Source of the DNA: Dokdonella sp.
Lineage (GTDB): Bacteria; Pseudomonadota; Gammaproteobacteria; Xanthomonadales; Rhodanobacteraceae
Assembly (NCBI GenBank): GCA_019634795.1
Contig: JAHCAR010000009.1
Span: 1-64,000, forward strand
Length of the DNA stretch: 64,000 nt
Direction of reading: 5' to 3'
Both the position numbers and the translations under genes were made by a program. Positions 27,161 to 37,575 of the stretch are shown piece after piece (position 1 is the stretch's first letter; every line of letters begins with the position of its first letter). The notes below the pieces were generated by a model. The model ran no database searches and was not told the origin of the DNA. It was given only the letters and a program-made list of their open reading frames with translations.

Positions 27161-27715
27161 TTATTCTTCGGAAGCGGTCTCGTCCGCCCCGGCTGCCTGC
27201 TCGCAGGTTTTCGCCGCCGCCTGGATGCGCGCGCCGTACTCCTCTCCGAGCGCCTTGAGCTCGGGCATCATCGCCTTCATCCGGTCCTGTGTGATGACCA
27301 TGGACTTCTGCATCAGCTCGGGCATGCGTTCGACCAGCTTCTTGCCGATCGGCGAGCGATAGAAGTCGACGACGCCGCGCAACTCCTCGACCGTGAAGAC
27401 ATCCGCATAGACGGCGGCGATATCGACCTTCAGGTTTTCGTCGGTCAGGTAGCCCATCATGCGGTCGCTCAGCTTGCCGGAAAATTCGCGCAGCACCGGC
27501 TGCGCCGCTTCGCAGGTCGCATAGGATTTGAACTGCTCTTCCATCATGCCGCGCATCTGACCCTGCATCGATTGCATGGTCTGGTCGAAGTTCATGATCT
27601 GCATCAGTTCGATCGAGAGCGCTATCCGTTCATCGACCGGCTTCTTCGCAGTTGGGGCAGCCGATGCTGAAACACTGATGAGCAGCACGGCCAGGAACGC
27701 AAAAGACTTCTTCAT
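27161..27715 (-). CDS. Exported DUF2059 protein
   Basis: 184 residues with a signal peptide (KSFAFLAVLLISVSASAAP). The mature part is helical and has the DUF2059 pattern: an N-terminal helix (DERIALSIELMQIM) and near the end DVFTVEELRGVVDFYRSPIG followed by KLVERMPELMQKSM. The function of the family is unknown. It sits between aceF and lpd (21 and 45 bases away), so it is probably co-transcribed with pyruvate dehydrogenase genes although it is periplasmic. Confidence 0.85.
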   Translation of the reverse strand: MKKSFAFLAVLLISVSASAAPTAKKPVDERIALSIELMQIMNFDQTMQSMQGQMRGMMEEQFKSYATCEAAQPVLREFSGKLSDRMMGYLTDENLKVDIAAVYADVFTVEELRGVVDFYRSPIGKKLVERMPELMQKSMVITQDRMKAMMPELKALGEEYGARIQAAAKTCEQAAGADETASEE

Positions 27716-27736
27716 GACGAATTTCCTCCCTGGTTG

Positions 27737-29173
27737 TCAAAGCAGGACGCGGCGCATGTCGGCGAGCACCTGGCCCAGATACGCAGTGAAACGCGCGGCC
27801 GAGGCGCCGTCGATCACGCGATGGTCATAACTCAATGAAAGCGGCAGGATCAGGCGCGGCTGGAAGGCCTTGCCGTCCCAGACCGGCTTCATGGCCGACT
27901 TCGAAACGCCGAGGATCGAAACCTCCGGCGCATTGACGATCGGCGTGAACGCGGTGCCGCCGATGCCGCCGAGGCTCGAGATCGAGAAGCAGCCGCCGGA
28001 CATGTCGGCCGGGCCGAGCTTGCCGTCGCGCGCCTTCTTCGCCAGTTCACCGGTTTCCTGCGCGATCTCGATCACGCCCTTCCTGTCGGCATCGCGGATC
28101 ACCGGCACGACGAGACCGTTCGGCGTGTCGGCGGCGAAGCCGATGTGGAAGTACTTCTTGAGGATCAGGTTTTCGCCGCCGGCATCGAGCGAGGCGTTGA
28201 AATCCGGGAATTTCTTCAGCGCCGCCACCACGGCCTTGATCAGGAAGGCGAGCATGGTCAGCTTGATGCCGGCCTTCTCGTTCTCCTTGTTGAGGCTGAC
28301 CCGCAGCGCCTCGAGCTCGGTAATGTCGGCATCGTCGAACTGGGTGACGTGCGGAATCATGACCCAGTTGCGGGCGAGGTTGGCACCCGAGATCTTCTTG
28401 ATCTTCGACAGCGGCTTGGCTTCGATCTCGCCGAACTTGCCGAAGTCGACCTGCGGCCAGGGCAGCAGATCGAGTCCGCCACCACCGCCGCCCGAAGCCG
28501 CGGCGCGTGCCGGACCGGCCGAGAGCGCGCGCTTGACGAAATTCTGCACGTCTTCCTTCGTGATGCGGCCATTGCGCGCGCTGCCGCTGACCTTGAACAG
28601 GTCGACACCGAGCTCGCGCGCGAACAGGCGCACTGCCGGGCTCGCGTGCGGCACCTTGTCGGGCATGACCGTGTCGGCGCCGAACGGTACCGGCGGCGTG
28701 CGCGGACCGGAGGCTTCGGGATCGATATCGGGCGCGAGTGCGGCAGTCTCGATCTCGCTCAGGCGCGAAGGCTGGCTGGTGTCGATGGTGGCCTTGCCTC
28801 CCTCTCCCGCCGGGAGAGGGTGCCCCGAAGGGGCGGGTGAGGGTTCGGTACCTGCAGTCTTCTCCGTGCTCGCCGCTTTCTTAGGCTCCTCGGCCTTCTT
28901 CGGCGCTTCGGTTTTCTTCGCCGATTCGCCGCCCGCATCCGCCTCGATGATCGCGACCACGGTGCCCTCGGAAATCTCGTCACCGAGCTTGACCTTGAGC
29001 TCCTTGACCACGCCGGCCACCGACGAGGGCACTTCCATCGTCGCCTTGTCCGATTCGAGCGTGACCAGGCCCTGGTCCTTGGCCACCGTGTCGCCCGGCT
29101 TGACCAGGACCTCGATGACCGGGATATCCGTGTAGTTGCCGATATCGGGGACTTTTACTTCGTGGCTGGCCAT
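27737..29173 (-). CDS. aceF: Dihydrolipoyllysine-residue acetyltransferase, E2 of pyruvate dehydrogenase
   Basis: 478 residues from ATG 29173 (GGAG upstream). One lipoyl domain (K43 in ESDKATMEVP), a linker with Lys/Glu/Ala repeats and the repeat-derived EPSPAPSGHPLPAGEG (110-125), a peripheral-subunit-binding domain (ASPAVRLFARELGVDLFKVS, GRITKEDVQNFV), and the acetyltransferase domain ending with SYDHRVIDGA (catalytic H451 and D455). It transfers acetyl groups from E1 to CoA. E. coli AceF has three lipoyl domains; one here is within the family's range. aceE, expected upstream, is absent; upstream is a small exported protein and an IS element. Confidence 0.95.
   Translation of the reverse strand: MASHEVKVPDIGNYTDIPVIEVLVKPGDTVAKDQGLVTLESDKATMEVPSSVAGVVKELKVKLGDEISEGTVVAIIEADAGGESAKKTEAPKKAEEPKKAASTEKTAGTEPSPAPSGHPLPAGEGGKATIDTSQPSRLSEIETAALAPDIDPEASGPRTPPVPFGADTVMPDKVPHASPAVRLFARELGVDLFKVSGSARNGRITKEDVQNFVKRALSAGPARAAASGGGGGGLDLLPWPQVDFGKFGEIEAKPLSKIKKISGANLARNWVMIPHVTQFDDADITELEALRVSLNKENEKAGIKLTMLAFLIKAVVAALKKFPDFNASLDAGGENLILKKYFHIGFAADTPNGLVVPVIRDADRKGVIEIAQETGELAKKARDGKLGPADMSGGCFSISSLGGIGGTAFTPIVNAPEVSILGVSKSAMKPVWDGKAFQPRLILPLSLSYDHRVIDGASAARFTAYLGQVLADMRRVLL
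28800..28848. repeat. Palindromic repeat inserted in frame in the aceF linker
   Basis: 49 bases matching 26763-26811 in lpd at 47 positions, same orientation and same reading frame. On the minus strand it encodes EPSPAPSGHPLPAGEG between the lipoyl domain and the subunit-binding domain, a segment that tolerates Pro/Ala-rich insertions. Confidence 0.9.
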
Positions 29174-29292
29174 CAAACTGCTCCGGGATGGGGTCGACAG
29201 GGGGCAATCTCGAACCGGCATTGTCGCCCTGATGGGCGATTACGCCAACCGCTCACATCATTCGCTGGCGAATATGGGCCTGACGCAGCACG

Positions 29293-29649
29293 CTAGCGGC
29301 CGCGCGGATCGGCCCAGATCAGGACTTCGTCGCTGCGCTTGGCGGCGAAGTCGGCGCAACGGCCGTCGCCGCGGCCGGTGAATCCACCATCGGGCGAACA
29401 GACGACCTCGCCGGACTCGTCGTACAAGGTGCTCGGCCGGTCGCAGCAGCTCGGCGGCACGTAGTAGACGGTCTTACCCTGATAGCGGTATTGGACGATC
29501 CGGTGCGGCGGATTGGCCACCGGTTTGGCCTCGAAGCCGGCGATCAGGCCATCTATCCACGCGGCTCGGGCCGGCGGATTCGCCGAACAGGCGCCCGCAC
29601 CGGGCAGGATCGCGGCGAGCAGGATCAGGACATTCCATGCGGATTTCAT
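29293..29649 (-). CDS. Small exported cysteine-rich protein (DUF6970-like)
   Basis: 118 residues from ATG 29649. An N-terminal hydrophobic signal (SAWNVLILLAAILPGAGACS) has a cysteine at residue 21 that could be lipidated, although the lipobox is poor. The mature part has IVQYRYQGKTVYYVPPSCCD, TLYDESGEVVCSPDGGFTG and GDGRCADF: paired cysteines around a YDESG.V.C.PDGG pattern that I recall from a small secreted family (DUF6970). No function is known. It stands between aceF and the IS110 element. Confidence 0.6.
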   Translation of the reverse strand: MKSAWNVLILLAAILPGAGACSANPPARAAWIDGLIAGFEAKPVANPPHRIVQYRYQGKTVYYVPPSCCDRPSTLYDESGEVVCSPDGGFTGRGDGRCADFAAKRSDEVLIWADPRGR

Positions 29650-29801
29650 GGCAGTTCCAGTTGGACAGGGCAGGCGCGAGTATCGCCTGTATCTACCGGG
29701 GTTTTCGAATCGGCGATCAGTGCGGTCTTTGCGGGCGGGGCTGGACCGGGTTCCGGTAAGGATGAACGGCACGTGCAAGTCACGCCAAAGAGGCAGCATG
29801 C

Positions 29802-30850
<1,049 letters not shown>

Positions 30851-30872
30851 CGATCTGTCGCAAGTAAAAGCT

Positions 30873-30961
30873 GGGTTTCCGGTGCGGATATCTACGTTAC
30901 GGACTGAGTCCAAGGTTGGGGGCGGCATCCGGAAACCCCTTGGTCCGAGAGCGACTCGGAC
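30873..30961 (-). ncRNA. Strongly structured segment upstream of the IS110 transposase; candidate bridge RNA part
   Basis: Several nested or adjacent stems: GGGTTTCCGG (30873-30882) with CCGGAAACCC (30929-30938), palindrome GGACTGAGTCC (30901-30911), CCAAGG (30910-30915) with CCTTGG (30937-30942), and GTCCGAG (30942-30948) with CTCGGAC (30954-30960). The segment lies 80-170 bases upstream of the transposase start, where IS110-group elements encode their bridge RNA. Alternatively it is unrelated intergenic repeat sequence, because the 10-base direct repeat would put the IS end at 30850. Low certainty. Confidence 0.3.
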
Positions 30962-30975
30962 AAAGTCGAAAATAC

Positions 30976-31090
30976 AAGGTTGGGGTAAGCGTGAGCGAAC
31001 CCCAACAGCGTGCGGTGTGGCACGCGAGAGTGGTCGGAAAGCAGGGGCATTGGGGTTCGCAAGCTCACCCTCAGGCTACGAGGGTTCGAG
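30976..31090. repeat. Two oppositely oriented TTGGGGTTCGC-type palindromic repeats
   Basis: The first copy has GTTGGGGT (30979-30986) pairing with ACCCCAAC (30999-31006) around AAGCGTGAGCGA. The second, at about 31050-31090, has TTGGGGTTCGCAAGCTCACC in the opposite sense, with CCCTC...GAGGG after it. These resemble a dispersed intergenic repeat common in proteobacterial genomes. Confidence 0.5.
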
Positions 31091-31209
31091 GTCGCGCTGG
31101 GGCGCTGATTCGAAACACGGCTTCCCGTACAATAGGCGGTTGCTATGTTGCCCCTGCGGCTTGCGCACGCGTCGCAAGCGCCGCCCACGTCACTCCGGAA
31201 CACCGTCCG

Positions 31210-32793
<1,584 letters not shown>

Positions 32794-32797
32794 GGCC

Positions 32798-32828
32798 GGG
32801 AATGGGGAATAGGGAATGGAGAATGGGT
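32798..32828 (+). repeat. GGGAAT array after the ABC-F gene
   Basis: GGGAAT occurs repeatedly with small changes (GGGAATGGGGAATAGGGAAT, then GGAGAATGGG). The array begins directly after the ABC-F stop and is the inverse of the ATTCCC array at 32951-32971, about 120 bases away. Confidence 0.7.
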
Positions 32829-32950
32829 AGGGCGGAGTCCGCGAATGCCGTTCGCATTCTGCCTGCCGGATGGCAGTCGTCATTCAAGCGTTGGACATAG
32901 GCGGTAAACTGTTCGGGCGGCGCGTGAGCACAGAAGTGCCGAAGCGCCAT

Positions 32951-32971
32951 CCCATTATTCCCTATTCCCGG
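32951..32971 (+). repeat. ATTCCC array abutting the GST start
   Basis: CCCATTATTCCCTATTCCCG and the following G lie 7 bases before the ATG at 32979, in the place of a ribosome binding site. A similar CCGAATCCCGAATTCC array abuts the dinB start at 42180. Confidence 0.65.
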
Positions 32972-32978
32972 CTCGCTC

Positions 32979-33611
32979 ATGTACACCCTCTACTACTCCC
33001 CCGGTGCCGCCAGCATGGTCGTGCACCTTGCCCTGCTCGAACTCGGTGTCGCCCACGAGTTGCGCCTGATCGACCTCGAAGCGAAGGCACAGAAGGACCC
33101 CGAGTACCTGCGCCTGAATCCGACCGGTGTGGTGCCTACCCTGATCATCGACGGCGCGCCCTATTACGAGTGCGCGGCGCTGCTGCTCCTGCTCGGTGAA
33201 CGGCATGCCGAGGCCGGCCTTGCGCCGATGCCGGGCCAGCCCCAGCGCGGGCGCTACCTGCAATGGGTGCTGCATTTCGCCAATACCCTGCAGCCGGCAT
33301 TCCGGCAGTGGTTCTATCCGGCCGACTTTGGACCGACCGACCAGACGGATGCCTTGCGCGAGCATGCGCGCCAGCGCATCGAACCGGTCTGGGATCGCCT
33401 CGATGCGCAACTTGCGGGGAATGGCCCGTATCTGCTCGGCGAGTCCTTCAGCCTGGTCGATCTCTACGCGACGATGCTGATGCGCTGGTCGCGCAACATG
33501 CCGAAGCCGGCCGACCGCTGGCCCGCGCTTGCGGCGCTGGCCCAGCGCGTCAAGGCGCGACCGTCCTGGCGGCGCCTGTACACGATCGAAGGCCTGACTG
33601 AATGGGCCTGA
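32979..33611 (+). CDS. Glutathione S-transferase family protein
   Basis: 210 residues, cytoplasmic. The N-terminal thioredoxin-like part has LYYSPGAASMVVHLALLELG (the SPGA turn typical of beta/theta-like bacterial GSTs), YLRLNPTGVVPTLIIDG with the cis-proline, and ECAALLLLLGERH in the glutathione gamma-Glu position. The C-terminal helical domain contains YLLGESFSLVDLYATMLMRW, the conserved N-capping box. It would conjugate or reduce electrophiles with glutathione. The glyoxalase I gene, also glutathione-dependent, follows 55 bases downstream. Confidence 0.9.
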   Translation: MYTLYYSPGAASMVVHLALLELGVAHELRLIDLEAKAQKDPEYLRLNPTGVVPTLIIDGAPYYECAALLLLLGERHAEAGLAPMPGQPQRGRYLQWVLHFANTLQPAFRQWFYPADFGPTDQTDALREHARQRIEPVWDRLDAQLAGNGPYLLGESFSLVDLYATMLMRWSRNMPKPADRWPALAALAQRVKARPSWRRLYTIEGLTEWA

Positions 33612-33666
33612 GCCCGCGCCCGCGCCGATCCTTCCAGACTATTCACCTTGCTCAACGGAGTCATCG

Positions 33667-34089
33667 ATGAGATACCTGCACAGCATGGTTCGCGTGCGCG
33701 ATCTGGACGCCTCGCTCGAGTTCTACTGCACGCAGCTCGGACTGGTCGAACTCAAGCGTATCGACAATGAGAAGGGGCGTTTCACCCTGGTTTTCCTCGC
33801 CGCTCCCGGCGACGAGTCGCGCGGCCAGATCGAGCTGACCTGGAACTGGGACAGCGAGGACTACGGCAGCGCGCGCAATTTCGGCCACCTGGCCTTCGCC
33901 GTCGACGACATCTATGCCCTGTGCCAGCGCCTGATGGATGCCGGTATCACGATCAACCGGCCGCCACGCGACGGCCACATGGCCTTCGTCCGATCACCGG
34001 ACCTGATTTCGATCGAACTGCTGCAGAAGGGCCCGGCACTGGAACCGCGCGAGCCGTGGAAGTCGATGCCGAACACGGGGGTCTGGTAG
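33667..34089 (+). CDS. gloA: Lactoylglutathione lyase (glyoxalase I)
   Basis: 140 residues, two VOC beta-alpha-beta-beta-beta modules. All four metal ligands are visible: H5 (YLHSMVRV), E56 (QIELTWN), H74 (NFGHLAF) and E117 (ISIELLQ). The enzyme converts the hemithioacetal of methylglyoxal and glutathione to lactoylglutathione. Family-typical stretches include RVRDLDASLEFYCTQLGL and SPDLISIELLQ. A CAACGGAG ribosome binding region precedes the ATG. The length is normal for Ni-type bacterial GloA (about 130-145). Confidence 0.93.
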   Translation: MRYLHSMVRVRDLDASLEFYCTQLGLVELKRIDNEKGRFTLVFLAAPGDESRGQIELTWNWDSEDYGSARNFGHLAFAVDDIYALCQRLMDAGITINRPPRDGHMAFVRSPDLISIELLQKGPALEPREPWKSMPNTGVW

Positions 34090-34185
34090 CGTGTAGTCCG
34101 CAACGAGTGACGATGTGGCGGGAACACGCGGCAGGATTGGCGCTCTGATCACTACAGTCCCGTTTGCCATCACAGGAGACTGCGG

Positions 34186-36615
34186 ATGACGCACGAAAAG
34201 GACACCTCGGCGACGGCGGCGACCGAACTCGACGCGCTGCCGGTCCAGGACGGCGAATCGACGACACTGGCGCCGGGCACCCGAATCGGCGTCTACCGGA
34301 TTCGCCGCCCCCTAGGCGAAGGCGGCATGGGCCAGGTCTACCTGGCCGAGCAGACCGCCCCCGTGCATCGAGATGTCGCCCTCAAGCTGATCCGCGAACA
34401 GATCGCGAGTCCGCTGGCGCTGGCCTGGTTCGAAGTCGAGCGCCAGGCCCTGGCGCAGATGCAGCATCCGGCGATCGCGCAGATCTTCGATGCAGGCACG
34501 ACACCGGAGGGTCATGCCTACATCGCCATGGAATACGTCGAGGGCATCCCGCTCGCCGACTACTGCAAGACCCACGCGCTCTCGCGCAACCAGCGCATGG
34601 CCCTTTTCGTGCGCATCTGCCAGGGCGTCCAGCATGCCCACCAGAAGAGCGTCATCCATCGCGACCTGAAACCGGCCAACGTACTTGTTCGCGACATCGA
34701 CGGCACGCCGATGCCGAAGATCATCGATTTCGGCATTGCCGTTGGCGGCGACCCGGGCGCCCAGGGCGCGGTCGTGGCGGCGCCGCACAGCGACCGCGCC
34801 GGCACGGCCATCTACATGAGTCCCGAGCAGGCGTCCGGCGGCACGCGCGACATCGACACGCGCAGCGACGTCTACGCACTCGGCGTCATGCTCTGCGAAC
34901 TGATGACCGACGCCAGCGCCAGCGCGCTGAGCACGCGGGCGCACGGTTCCGCGGCGGAGCTGCACGGCACCCTGCTTACCGTGCTGGCCAGCGATCAGGT
35001 CGTGGTCGACGCACCCTCGAGTACCCAGGCGCTGCTGAATGCGGCACGCCGGCTGCCGATGGAGTTGCGTGCGATCCTGCGCAAGGCACTGGCCATCGAC
35101 CGTGCCGATCGCTACGACTCCGCGGCTGCACTGGCCGACGACCTCGAGCGCTTTCTCGAGCAGCGTCCGGTCAAGGCCCTGCCGCCGACGCGCACCTACC
35201 TGACCCGTTGCTTCGTCGCGCGCCATCGTTTCGGTCTGCTTGCCCTGAGCCTGGTGCTGGCCGCCCTGATCATCGGCGCGGCGCTCGCCGTGCACGGGCT
35301 GACCCAGGCCCGCGCATCGGCCGAACTGGCCCGGGCCGAGGCGGCGAAGTCCGCCCGCGTGGCCGGTTTCGTGCGCAACATGCTGGCCGGCATCGACCCG
35401 GACCGGGCGCGCGGCATGGACAACACGCTGATGCACACGATCCTCGATTCGGCGGCCGAGCGGATTGGCCGCGAACTCGGCGAACAACCCGGCGTGCGCG
35501 CCGAAATCGAACGCACCATCGCCGAAAGCTATGCCTCACTCGGCGACTACCGGCTCGCGCAGACGCACTTCGATGCCGCCGTCGAGGCCAGCCAGGCAGC
35601 GGGCCTGGCGGCCGGAGAGATTGCTCGGGCGCAGGCACGCTCGGCCTACAACCTCGACAATCAGGGCCGACAGGCGGACGCCCTGGGCGTCGCCGAAAAG
35701 GCCTTTGCGGGCGTGCAAGCGCTGCCAGAGGAGGATCGCGACCGACTCGCCGTCGAGACGACCCTGGCCAGCATCGAAGCCGACAACGGCAAGCCCGAAG
35801 AGGCACGCGCGAGCCTGCAGAAGGTTCTGGCGCTGCAGCGCCGGCTGTTCGGCAACGACAGCGAAGACGTGCTGGCGACCATGTCCGCGCTCGCCGACAT
35901 CGATCTGGACACCAACCATCTCGATGAAGCGCAACCGTTGTTCGAAGAACTGGTCGATCGACGCATCGAACGCTACGGCGAAGAGCATTCCAAGACCTTC
36001 GCCGCGACCAACGGCCTGGCCATCGTCGCACTCGAGCAGAAGCGCTACGCGGATGCCGAGAAGCTGCTGGCGCCGCAGCTGCCGACGATCGAGCGCGTAT
36101 TCGGCGCCGACCATCCGCTGACCTTGCGCCTGGTCAGCAATCTCGGTGGCGCGATCCGGCAACAGGGCCGCAACGAGGACGCCCGGCCCTACTACGAACG
36201 CGCCGCCGCGCTGTCCCGCGCCCTGTACGGCGAGCAGAACCCGAACACGATCGTCGCCGATTCCAATCTTTCATTGCTGCTGCGCGACAGTGGCGACCTT
36301 GCCGCTGCCGAAGCGCGCGGACGCATCGCAGTCAGGAACGCCGACATCGTCTGGCCCAACAACGCCTATCGCGCGATCATGCACCGCGAACTCGCGACGG
36401 TGCTCGTCCTCGAGCATCGTTATCCAGAGGCTGCGGCCGAACTCGACCTGGCCTGGGATGTACTGAGCAAGGCCCAGGGATTCGGGCCTGGTCATCCGCG
36501 CAGCCAGGATGTCGTCAGCACCGCGCTCGAACTCTACAAGGCCTGGGGCAAACCGGAGCTCGAAGCGCAGTGGCAGGCGCGCAAGGTCGACGCAGCCGGC
36601 GGGTCGGCTGACTAG
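34186..36615 (+). CDS. Membrane Ser/Thr protein kinase with C-terminal TPR repeats
   Basis: 809 residues, AGGAG 7 bases before ATG. The eukaryotic-like kinase domain (about 37-325) has the glycine loop LGEGGMGQVYLAE, VALKLI with K67, HRDLKPANVLV with D160, DFG at 181-183 and a MSPEQ segment. A single membrane helix spans about residues 348-370. The C-terminal 430 residues are TPR-like helical repeats of the Kinesin-light-chain type (SYASLGDYRLAQTHFDAAVE, GLAIVALEQKRYADAEKLL, NLGGAIRQQGRNEDARPYYE). This layout is common in Lysobacterales. The substrate and signal are unknown. Confidence 0.92.
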   Translation: MTHEKDTSATAATELDALPVQDGESTTLAPGTRIGVYRIRRPLGEGGMGQVYLAEQTAPVHRDVALKLIREQIASPLALAWFEVERQALAQMQHPAIAQIFDAGTTPEGHAYIAMEYVEGIPLADYCKTHALSRNQRMALFVRICQGVQHAHQKSVIHRDLKPANVLVRDIDGTPMPKIIDFGIAVGGDPGAQGAVVAAPHSDRAGTAIYMSPEQASGGTRDIDTRSDVYALGVMLCELMTDASASALSTRAHGSAAELHGTLLTVLASDQVVVDAPSSTQALLNAARRLPMELRAILRKALAIDRADRYDSAAALADDLERFLEQRPVKALPPTRTYLTRCFVARHRFGLLALSLVLAALIIGAALAVHGLTQARASAELARAEAAKSARVAGFVRNMLAGIDPDRARGMDNTLMHTILDSAAERIGRELGEQPGVRAEIERTIAESYASLGDYRLAQTHFDAAVEASQAAGLAAGEIARAQARSAYNLDNQGRQADALGVAEKAFAGVQALPEEDRDRLAVETTLASIEADNGKPEEARASLQKVLALQRRLFGNDSEDVLATMSALADIDLDTNHLDEAQPLFEELVDRRIERYGEEHSKTFAATNGLAIVALEQKRYADAEKLLAPQLPTIERVFGADHPLTLRLVSNLGGAIRQQGRNEDARPYYERAAALSRALYGEQNPNTIVADSNLSLLLRDSGDLAAAEARGRIAVRNADIVWPNNAYRAIMHRELATVLVLEHRYPEAAAELDLAWDVLSKAQGFGPGHPRSQDVVSTALELYKAWGKPELEAQWQARKVDAAGGSAD

Positions 36616-36642
36616 GCAGGCCAACGCCGCTCGGGCCGCTGC

Positions 36643-37413
36643 TCAGCGCTTGACGCGGACCAGGTCGATCGCCGAACCGTCCGGAAGTTTCGCATCGATC
36701 TGCGCCTCGATGCGGTCCAGATCCTTCGCCCGCTCACACAGTGCATCGGCACGGGTCTCGATCTCCCTGGCCCGTTTCTCGACCGCCTTCTCGACGTTCT
36801 TCTCGATCGATCCGGCCCGGGCCTCGAGTTCGGCGACCGCGGCATCGTCGCCACTGAGCGCGACCTTGACCGCCTGGGCGGTGATGTTGCCGACCATCTC
36901 GCCGATCAGCGAGCCGACCGAACGCTCGATCAGGTCCTCGACCTCGCGGTCGGAGTGCGGACCCCACGAGTCGCGCGCATTGATCGAGCGCTTGAGCTCG
37001 TCCGCGGTACGCGCGATGCGCTCCGCGCTTTCGCGCGCCTGGTGCGCGTCCGAGGCGAACGCCGTCGAGACGTGGCCGACCGCTTCGAAGGCGATGCCCA
37101 CGGCATCCACGGCCAGCGCCTTGGCTTCGGGAATGATGGCGCGGATGCCGCGCTCGAGGTCGGCGAAATGGGCGGCATCGGATGTGCTCAGGGACAGCGG
37201 CCGGCCGTCGACCTCGACCCTGCCACCGGGCAGCAGGGTGAGCACCGATTTGGTCGAATCGTTGGTCAGGGTGATCCGGTTGCCGTCGATGCGCGTCGAA
37301 TAGTTGCTCTGCACGTCGCAATGATCGCCATCGACGTGGATCTTGGCGACGGCCGTGCTGGCGGCGAAGGCGAGCGCGAGGGCGCTGCTGCCGAGGAGGG
37401 TGCGGAAGGTCAT
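36643..37413 (-). CDS. Exported DUF2884 (YggN-like) protein
   Basis: 256 residues from ATG 37413, with a signal peptide ending near TAVAK. The mature part starts HVDGDHCDVQSNYSTRIDGN, goes through a beta-rich section (ITLTNDSTKSVLTLLPGGRV) and then becomes long charged helices with alternating Glu/Arg/Ala (EARAGSIEKNVEKAVEKRAR). This matches the DUF2884/YggN family, of unknown function. It converges on the kinase gene. Confidence 0.75.
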   Translation of the reverse strand: MTFRTLLGSSALALAFAASTAVAKIHVDGDHCDVQSNYSTRIDGNRITLTNDSTKSVLTLLPGGRVEVDGRPLSLSTSDAAHFADLERGIRAIIPEAKALAVDAVGIAFEAVGHVSTAFASDAHQARESAERIARTADELKRSINARDSWGPHSDREVEDLIERSVGSLIGEMVGNITAQAVKVALSGDDAAVAELEARAGSIEKNVEKAVEKRAREIETRADALCERAKDLDRIEAQIDAKLPDGSAIDLVRVKR

Positions 37414-37575
37414 CACGATGGGCCTCTGTGCAACGGAAGATGCCGATTGGATGCACAGCATCGCAGCGGGGTTTAATCCATGCATGGCCCGATCGTCCCG
37501 GTGGCATCCGGCCTCCCTGCCAAAAGTCATGGCCACGGCTGCGGGCGGCACGGCATGGCCGGCCGCCCGCGTGGA

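Larger units (their letters stand above)
30851..31209. other. Non-coding region upstream of the IS transposase and of the ABC-F gene
   Basis: No gene is seen. The part next to the IS (30873-30961) is packed with complementary segments (listed separately). The part 30976-31090 carries two copies of a TTGGGGT...CGC repeat. The last 100 bases would have to hold the ABC-F promoter. Confidence 0.5.
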
